A DNA stretch of 64,000 bases from PALSA-505 sp036495485 (GTDB lineage: Bacteria > Actinomycetota > Actinomycetes > Streptosporangiales > Streptosporangiaceae). The DNA lies in assembly GCA_036495485.1 (NCBI GenBank), contig DASXMU010000282.1, forward strand, positions 1-64,000. The letters run 5' to 3'. The notes under the pieces are model-generated. The model was given only the letters and a program-made list of their open reading frames with translations, was not told the origin of the DNA and made no database searches. This document shows positions 58,041 through 64,000 of this stretch, in pieces (the stretch's first letter is position 1; every line of letters begins with the position of its first letter). The position numbers were made by a program, and so were the translations under genes.

Positions 58041-58843
58041 ACGGCGAGCCGGACGTGCGCGCCCGGCGGCAGGCCGAGCCGCTCCGCGGCGTCACCGGCG
58101 TTGACCGCCAGCGAGATCAGCCCAGCGCTGTCGGTGTAGGCGACCAGCTCGCCGGGCGCCACCGAGGCGAAGGTCTCCAGGTACGGCAGCGTGAGCTGGC
58201 GGCGGCCACAGCGCACCACCACGGTGGACCCCAGGCCGATCCCCATCCGGCCGGCCTCGGAGGCGGCGATGGACAGCTGGACGTTGCCGAACCGGTCCAC
58301 CGACATCACCTCGCCCTCGGCCTCGCCGTCGTGCACCCTGCTGGTCGGGGCGGGCAGGCTGACCAGGTCGGCGAGGTCGATCTTTTCCCCCACCGAGGTG
58401 ATGTCCGTGCCCTTGGCCAGGTGCGCGGCCACCGGGGCGAAGATGTCCCGGCCGTGGAACGTGGCGGACACCGGATGCAGCCACAGTTCACCGTTGGTGA
58501 GCTGGTAGGCGTCGGTGGGGCCGCCGGCCGCGGCGACCGCCCAGGACAGCAGGCCGTTGTCCGGCCCGATGAAGATCCCCCCGGGAGCGCGGATCGCGAC
58601 GGGCCGGCGGGCGGTGCCCACGCCGGGGTCGACGACCGCGACGTGCACGCCGGACGGCAGGTACGGGATCGTCTGCGCTAGCACGGCGGCGCCGCGTCTG
58701 ACATCGCCCGGCGGCACCAGGTGCGTGATGTCGATGACCGGGATCCCTGGTGCGATCCGGCAGGCCACCCCATGGCAGGCGGCGACGAACCCATCCTCCA
58801 GGCCGTAGTCGGTGAGAAACGTCAGGCAATCAAATGAGGCCAC
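58022..58843 (-). CDS. S-adenosylmethionine hydroxide adenosyltransferase (DUF62)
   Basis: 273 residues. FLTDYGLEDGFVAACHGV, DPGVGTARRPVAI and FIGPDNGLLS are the conserved segments of the DUF62 family, which hydrolyse SAM to adenosine and methionine with an Asp-Arg-His water-activating set, and are related to fluorinase and chlorinase. The GTG at 58843 is chosen because TACGCT ends eight bases upstream (leaderless type); an ATG at 58879 in frame is also possible. It sits beside the second structured element. Confidence 0.85.
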   Translation of the reverse strand: MASFDCLTFLTDYGLEDGFVAACHGVACRIAPGIPVIDITHLVPPGDVRRGAAVLAQTIPYLPSGVHVAVVDPGVGTARRPVAIRAPGGIFIGPDNGLLSWAVAAAGGPTDAYQLTNGELWLHPVSATFHGRDIFAPVAAHLAKGTDITSVGEKIDLADLVSLPAPTSRVHDGEAEGEVMSVDRFGNVQLSIAASEAGRMGIGLGSTVVVRCGRRQLTLPYLETFASVAPGELVAYTDSAGLISLAVNAGDAAERLGLPPGAHVRLAVTPAAS

Positions 58844-58896
58844 GAAGGGTGAGCGTACGTGGTCGGCGGCCCCGCGCATAGACCACCTAACCCGGA

Positions 58897-58998
58897 GTGT
58901 TATTCAAACCGCATCCCGAGTGCAGGCCCCCGCGGGGTCCGCGCGAGGGATCGGGCATATCACGCGAGCGCCAGGTGGCTCATAATTTTGAATAACAC
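58897..58998. other. Structured intergenic element, copy 2
   Basis: GTGTTATTCAAA (58897-58908) pairs perfectly with TTTGAATAACAC (58987-58998). TCCC (58914-58917) pairs with GGGA (58947-58950), and the inner GGCCCC/GGGGTC hairpin and GAGTGCAGG segment are shared with copy 1 at 37509-37607. It lies between the divergent DUF62 and DUF3263 genes. Sequence between the inner stem and right arm (58952-58986) is not conserved between the copies. Confidence 0.7.
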
Positions 58999-59047
58999 AA
59001 CCTCCTGATGAGATATACCGTTTGCGAAGCGAACCGGTGGAGGTGGG

Positions 59048-59308
59048 ATGGCGGTGCTACAGGAGCGCGACATGCGCATCCTTGCCTTCGAGCGCCGCAC
59101 CTGGCCCAGCCCGGGGGCGAAGGAGCTGGAAATCAGGGAGAGCTTCGCCATCTCGGCCACGCGCTACTACCAGTTGCTCAACGAGCTGATCGACCGGCCG
59201 GAGGCGGCGGCGTTCGACCCCGTCCTGATCAAGCGCCTGAGAGCCCGGCGGTCCCGGCGGGCGAGGCGGCGTTCGGTGCGTCCGGCGGACTCCAGTGAAT
59301 CCGGCTGA
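59048..59308 (+). CDS. DUF3263 small helix-turn-helix protein
   Basis: 86 residues: RRTWPSPGAKELEIRESFAISATRYYQLLNELIDRPEAAAFDPVLIKRLRARRSRRARRR. The RYYQLLN helix and basic tail match the DUF3263 actinobacterial family, thought to bind DNA. GGAGG lies five bases before the ATG. It overlaps otsB by 14 bases. Confidence 0.85.
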   Translation: MAVLQERDMRILAFERRTWPSPGAKELEIRESFAISATRYYQLLNELIDRPEAAAFDPVLIKRLRARRSRRARRRSVRPADSSESG

Positions 59309-60140
59309 CGGCCTGGCCGGCGTGCCGGCCGGGTTCCGGCCGCACACGGCGGCGGGCCGGGCCGGGCTGGCCGCGCTGCTGGCCGACCCTGAGCACGGAC
59401 TGATCGGCCTGGATTTCGACGGTACGCTCGCGCCGATCGTGACCGTCCCAGCGGATGCCAGGGCGCATCCGGGTGCGGTCACGGCGCTGTCGGCGCTGAC
59501 GCGGCGGGTCGGCACGCTGGCGATCATCACCGGCCGCCCGGCCGCCCAGGCGGTGGAGTACGGCGGGCTCGCCGATGTGCCTGGCCTGATCGTGTTCGGC
59601 CACTACGGCTTCGAGCGGTGGTCCGGCGGTGAGCTGGCCTCGCGCCCCACCGAGCCGGGCGTGGTGGCTGCCAGGGAGCGGCTGCCTGAGGTTCTCGCCG
59701 CTGCTGGCGCGCCGCCCGGCACCTGGACCGAGGACAAGGGCCACGCCGTCGCGGTGCACACCCGGCGGACCGCCGACCCGGACGCGGCGCTGCGCCTGCT
59801 GCGCCCCGCGCTCGACCAGCTCGCCACCGCGGAAGGCCTGATGACGCAGCCGGGACGGATGGTCATCGAGCTACGGCCGCCCGGGATGGACAAGGGACGG
59901 GCCCTGACGGAGCTCGCCGCCGAACGGGCCGCGCGAGCCGTGCTGTTCGGCGGCGACGACCTCGGGGACCTGCCCGCGTTCGCCGCCGTGGGCGAACTTC
60001 GCGGCCGTGGTACCCCGGGTCTGGCGGTGTGCAGCGGGTCCGGCGAGGTGACCGGGCTTGCCGCGGCGAGCGACCTGGTGGTGGACGGCCCTGACAGCAT
60101 GATCGCCCTGCTGAGCTGGATCGCCGGCGAGCTGGGCTGA
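59295..60140 (+). CDS. otsB: Trehalose-6-phosphate phosphatase
   Basis: 281 residues. HAD motif I LIGLDFDGTLAPI, motif II IITGRP, the capping region, Lys in GMDKGRALTELA and motif IV FGGDDLGDLPAF match OtsB. It removes phosphate from trehalose-6-phosphate. The GTG start lies inside the DUF3263 gene. It is convergent with otsA, 14 bp apart, so the two trehalose genes are on opposite strands. Confidence 0.93.
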   Translation: MNPADGLAGVPAGFRPHTAAGRAGLAALLADPEHGLIGLDFDGTLAPIVTVPADARAHPGAVTALSALTRRVGTLAIITGRPAAQAVEYGGLADVPGLIVFGHYGFERWSGGELASRPTEPGVVAARERLPEVLAAAGAPPGTWTEDKGHAVAVHTRRTADPDAALRLLRPALDQLATAEGLMTQPGRMVIELRPPGMDKGRALTELAAERAARAVLFGGDDLGDLPAFAAVGELRGRGTPGLAVCSGSGEVTGLAAASDLVVDGPDSMIALLSWIAGELG

Positions 60141-60154
60141 CCTGGTTCGCCAGC

Positions 60155-61645
<1,491 letters not shown>

Positions 61646-61732
61646 CGTCCGCCAGGCTAGCCGGTGGGCCTGCGGCGGCCAGATGCCGGATCGGAACCAT
61701 CGGTTAAAATGCTGACTGCGACAACTGAATAG

Positions 61733-61892
61733 CGCTCATCCAGAGGGGTGGAGGGATCGGCCCTGTGAAGCCCCGGCAACCATCGCGGACGCACGTTCTC
61801 GTTTCCCGGCAGGGTTTCCCGCCTGACGAGGCAGTACGCGACAGGTGCCAAGTCCGGCCCGCGGCCAGGGTGGCCGCTGGGAAAGATGAGGA
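61733..61892 (+). promoter_or_regulatory. SAM-I (S-box) riboswitch upstream of threonine synthase
   Basis: P1 CTCATC (61735-61740) pairs with GATGAG (61885-61890). The conserved core reads AGAGGGGTGGAGGGATCGGCC, then GAAGCCCCGGCAACC and GGTGCCAAGTCC, matching the S-box consensus. The 3' arm of P1 lies five bases before the GAGG ribosome site of the gene, so SAM may control translation. Confidence 0.92.
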
Positions 61893-61908
61893 AGTGAGGC
61901 CTCGTCAC

Positions 61909-63159
61909 GTGATTACCACCCCGTCAACCCAGCCGGCGTTCGGTCATGCCACCGGGCTGGTCTGCCGCGAATGCGGTTACACCTGCGAGATCGGCCCGCA
62001 CTACGCGTGCCTCGAATGCTTCGGGCCGCTCGAGGTCGGTTATAATTTCCCCTCGCTGACCAGGGCGGATGTCGAGGCTGGCCCGCACAGCATGTGGCGT
62101 TACGCCAGCCTGCTGCCGGTCCGCCCAGACATCGCGCAGACCCCGGGCACCGAGCCGGGCTGGACCCGCCTGGTCCGTGCCGACAACCTGGCCGCGGCGC
62201 TCGGCATGCGCCGCTTGTGGATCAAGGACGAGCGCGGCAACCCTACGCATTCCTTCAAGGACCGCGTAGTCGCCGTCGCCCTGGCCGCCGCGACCGAGAT
62301 GGGCTTCAAGGTGCTGGCCTGCCCCTCGACGGGCAACCTGGCCAACGCGGTGGCGGCCGCCGCGGCCAAGGCCGGCATCCGCTCCGTCGTGCTGGTGCCC
62401 GCCGACCTGGAGCGGCAGAAGATCATCATGACCGCCGTCTACGGCGGGACGCTGGTCACCGTGGACGGGACCTACGACGACGTCAACCGGCTCGCCTCCG
62501 AGCTGGCCGGCGAATATGAGGACTGGGCCTTCGTCAACGTCAACGTCAGGCCGTACTACGCCGAGGGCTCCAAGACCCTCGGCTTCGAGATAGCCGAGCA
62601 GCTCGGCTGGCGGCTGCCGCAGCAGGTCGTCGTGCCCATCGCGTCCGGCGCCCAGCTCGTCAAGGTCGATAAGGGCTTCCGCGAGCTGGCCGGGCTTGGG
62701 CTGGTCGAGCCGGATGACTGGCGGGTGTTCGGCGCGCAGGCGAGCGGGTGCGCCCCGGTGGCCGCCGCCTTTGAGGCGGGACACGACGTGGTCCGTCCGG
62801 TCCGGCCTGCCACGATCGCGAAGTCGCTGGCCATCGGCGACCCGGCGGACGGCCCGTACGTGCTGGACACGGTGCGCCGGACGGGCGGCGCGATCGCTGA
62901 CGTCAGCGACGACGAGATCATCGACGCGATCGGGCTGCTGGCGGCGACCGAGGGAATCTTCGGGGAGACCGCTGGCGGGGTCGTCCTCGGCGTGCTGCGC
63001 AAGCTGCTCGCCGCCGGCCGGATCGATCCGGACGCCGAGACCGTCATCATCAACTCGGGCGACGGCCTGAAGACCCTGGATGCGGTCCCAGCCACGGCAC
63101 AGGCCCCGGCCGCCATCAGGCCGACCCTCGACGCCTTCGAGGCGGCAGGGCTCGGTTAA
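61909..63159 (+). CDS. thrC: Threonine synthase
   Basis: 416 residues. LVCRECGYTCEIGPHYACLECFGPLEV at the N-terminus is a four-Cys zinc-like knuckle seen in actinobacterial and archaeal enzymes. PLP Lys is in NPTHSFKDRVVAVAL, with STGNLANA for phosphate and a C-terminal SGDGLKT. It converts O-phosphohomoserine to threonine. The GTG at 61909 has GAGG nine bases upstream (61896-61899); a GTG at 61894 lies almost on the riboswitch and lacks a spaced ribosome site. Confidence 0.94.
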   Translation: MITTPSTQPAFGHATGLVCRECGYTCEIGPHYACLECFGPLEVGYNFPSLTRADVEAGPHSMWRYASLLPVRPDIAQTPGTEPGWTRLVRADNLAAALGMRRLWIKDERGNPTHSFKDRVVAVALAAATEMGFKVLACPSTGNLANAVAAAAAKAGIRSVVLVPADLERQKIIMTAVYGGTLVTVDGTYDDVNRLASELAGEYEDWAFVNVNVRPYYAEGSKTLGFEIAEQLGWRLPQQVVVPIASGAQLVKVDKGFRELAGLGLVEPDDWRVFGAQASGCAPVAAAFEAGHDVVRPVRPATIAKSLAIGDPADGPYVLDTVRRTGGAIADVSDDEIIDAIGLLAATEGIFGETAGGVVLGVLRKLLAAGRIDPDAETVIINSGDGLKTLDAVPATAQAPAAIRPTLDAFEAAGLG

Positions 63160-63592
63160 GCAGGGCCCGGTTGGGCTGCCTTTCACGGGCCGTTCAGATC
63201 ATCCGGTGTGGTGCCCGGTGTGCGGTGCAGACACCGGCTGCCATCGGGCCGGTCCGCCGCCGCCTTGGCGGCGGTGCGGGGCCCGGATGGGCGGCCTATC
63301 GAGGTCTGTTCGAATTTCCGGTTATGTTCTAATTTGTCGCTATCAGCGGTGACTGGCTGGACAGTTGTGGCTCCTGCGGTCGCGACGGGCTTGTGAGGAT
63401 CCTCGCCAGTTTGATCATCGAGTAGCCGTTCCGGTCGGTCACTACACAAGGTAAGGTCGTGTCCGGTCGCTGTGGGTTCCGCGGACGTGCCCGGCTCTGC
63501 CAGGCATGTCCGCTTCCTGCTCCGCGGCCAACGGGCTTCGCCGATTATGGCGCGGCCTAGCAGGCAGAGCACAGTTTAGGGAGTTGTTGGGA
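63160..63592. other. Long gap before the cold-shock gene
   Basis: About 430 bp with no supportable gene. A CCGCCGCC/GGCGGCGG hairpin with a two-base loop (63257-63274) may terminate thrC. The last 120 bp probably contain the csp promoter and a long untranslated leader, as expected for cold-shock mRNAs, although no T-rich cold-box is evident. Confidence 0.45.
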
Positions 63593-63793
63593 ATGGCTCA
63601 GGGCACCGTCAAGTGGTTCAACGCGGATAAGGGCTACGGCTTCATCGCGGTCGACGGTGGCAGGGACGTCTTCGTCCACTTCTCAGCCATCCAGTCGGAT
63701 GGCTACCGCACCCTTGAGGAGGGACAGCGGGTCGAGTTCGAGATCACGCAGAGCGACCGGGGTCCGCAGGCGGACGCCGTCCGCACTCTGTGA
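63593..63793 (+). CDS. cspA: Cold-shock protein
   Basis: 66 residues, a complete cold-shock OB-fold: GTVKWFNADKGYGFI (RNP1) and DVFVHFSAI (RNP2). AGGGAG precedes the ATG by about 10 bases. It binds single-stranded nucleic acid as an RNA chaperone. The C-terminus is regular. Confidence 0.95.
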   Translation: MAQGTVKWFNADKGYGFIAVDGGRDVFVHFSAIQSDGYRTLEEGQRVEFEITQSDRGPQADAVRTL

Positions 63794-63813
63794 GGCGTCG
63801 TCGTAACATCGAG

Positions 63814-63847
63814 CGGCCCGGCTCAGTCAGCTGACTTAGCCGGGCCG
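63814..63847 (+). terminator. Terminator of the cold-shock gene
   Basis: CGGCCCGGCT (63814-63823) pairs perfectly with AGCCGGGCCG (63838-63847) around a 14-base loop, 20 bases after the stop, followed by TATATAT. Confidence 0.8.
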
Positions 63848-64000
63848 TATATATGAGTTCTGTTCAAAACACCACTAGACGAACTTCGTAGGCGGGTTGG
63901 CCGGCGGTCATGTTACGTAGTCGGAACGTTTTGGATAGGCCTCACCCTCCGGGTTTTCGCTCAGTCTGGATCTGTGCGCCCGGATCTTTACGCTGCCCGG

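Overview
The window is chromosomal DNA of a high-GC actinobacterium, probably a filamentous one. It carries a bldG anti-sigma locus, the mycothiol gene mshA, a CarD regulator, a SenX3/RegX3 (PhoR/PhoP) pair, a DUF3263 protein and several promoters that look leaderless. The order carD-ispF-cysS-rlmB-tRNA-Thr and the neighbourhood mshA-ybjN-gpm-senX3-regX3 match Streptomyces-like genomes. I cannot name the genus.

Layout. 1-5010 holds the 5' part of a DEXH helicase, then bldG, its partner kinase-like protein and a K+-independent proton pyrophosphatase. 5011-10690 is an inserted island of lower GC: a zinc-ribbon/HTH regulator, two genes sharing one duplicated unknown domain, three near-identical hairpins, an excisionase and a tyrosine integrase, with arrays of hexamer repeats before the regulator and before xis. 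10714-20584 is mixed core: a SixA-like phosphatase, serB, queA, an SDR, a NarL-type two-component pair, an ABC ATPase, a Rieske protein and an EphD-like hydrolase/dehydrogenase fusion.

20778-28134 is the most unusual stretch: seven co-directional, mostly overlapping genes encoding an anthranilate-phosphoribosyltransferase-like enzyme, a GT4 and a GT2 glycosyltransferase, a degenerate TrpRS-like protein, a TyrRS-like protein with an altered pocket, a HAD hydrolase and a zinc alcohol dehydrogenase. It looks like a compact biosynthetic pathway that I do not recognise, with no transporter and no regulator.

28204-39070 holds a diiron AurF-type protein and a potassium region: kdpE and kdpD without structural kdp genes, two convergent KimA-like permeases fused to USP-like and OB-fold domains, and a soluble MgtE-N/CBS protein. 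39198-54945 holds an acyl-CoA racemase, a Tat-exported phosphoesterase, mshA, gpm, a SenX3 that lacks membrane segments, regX3, carD, ispF (ispD is missing from its usual place), cysS, rlmB and tRNA-Thr. 55025-63793 holds a membrane phosphatase-like protein, an acyltransferase, a SAM-hydrolysing DUF62 enzyme, trehalose synthesis (otsB, otsA), threonine synthase behind a SAM-I riboswitch, and a cold-shock protein.

Three repeat phenomena run through the window. A 30-bp unit lies in frame inside three genes. Tandem minisatellites lie at or just after stop codons. A roughly 100-bp structured intergenic element occurs twice, and its stems covary between the copies.
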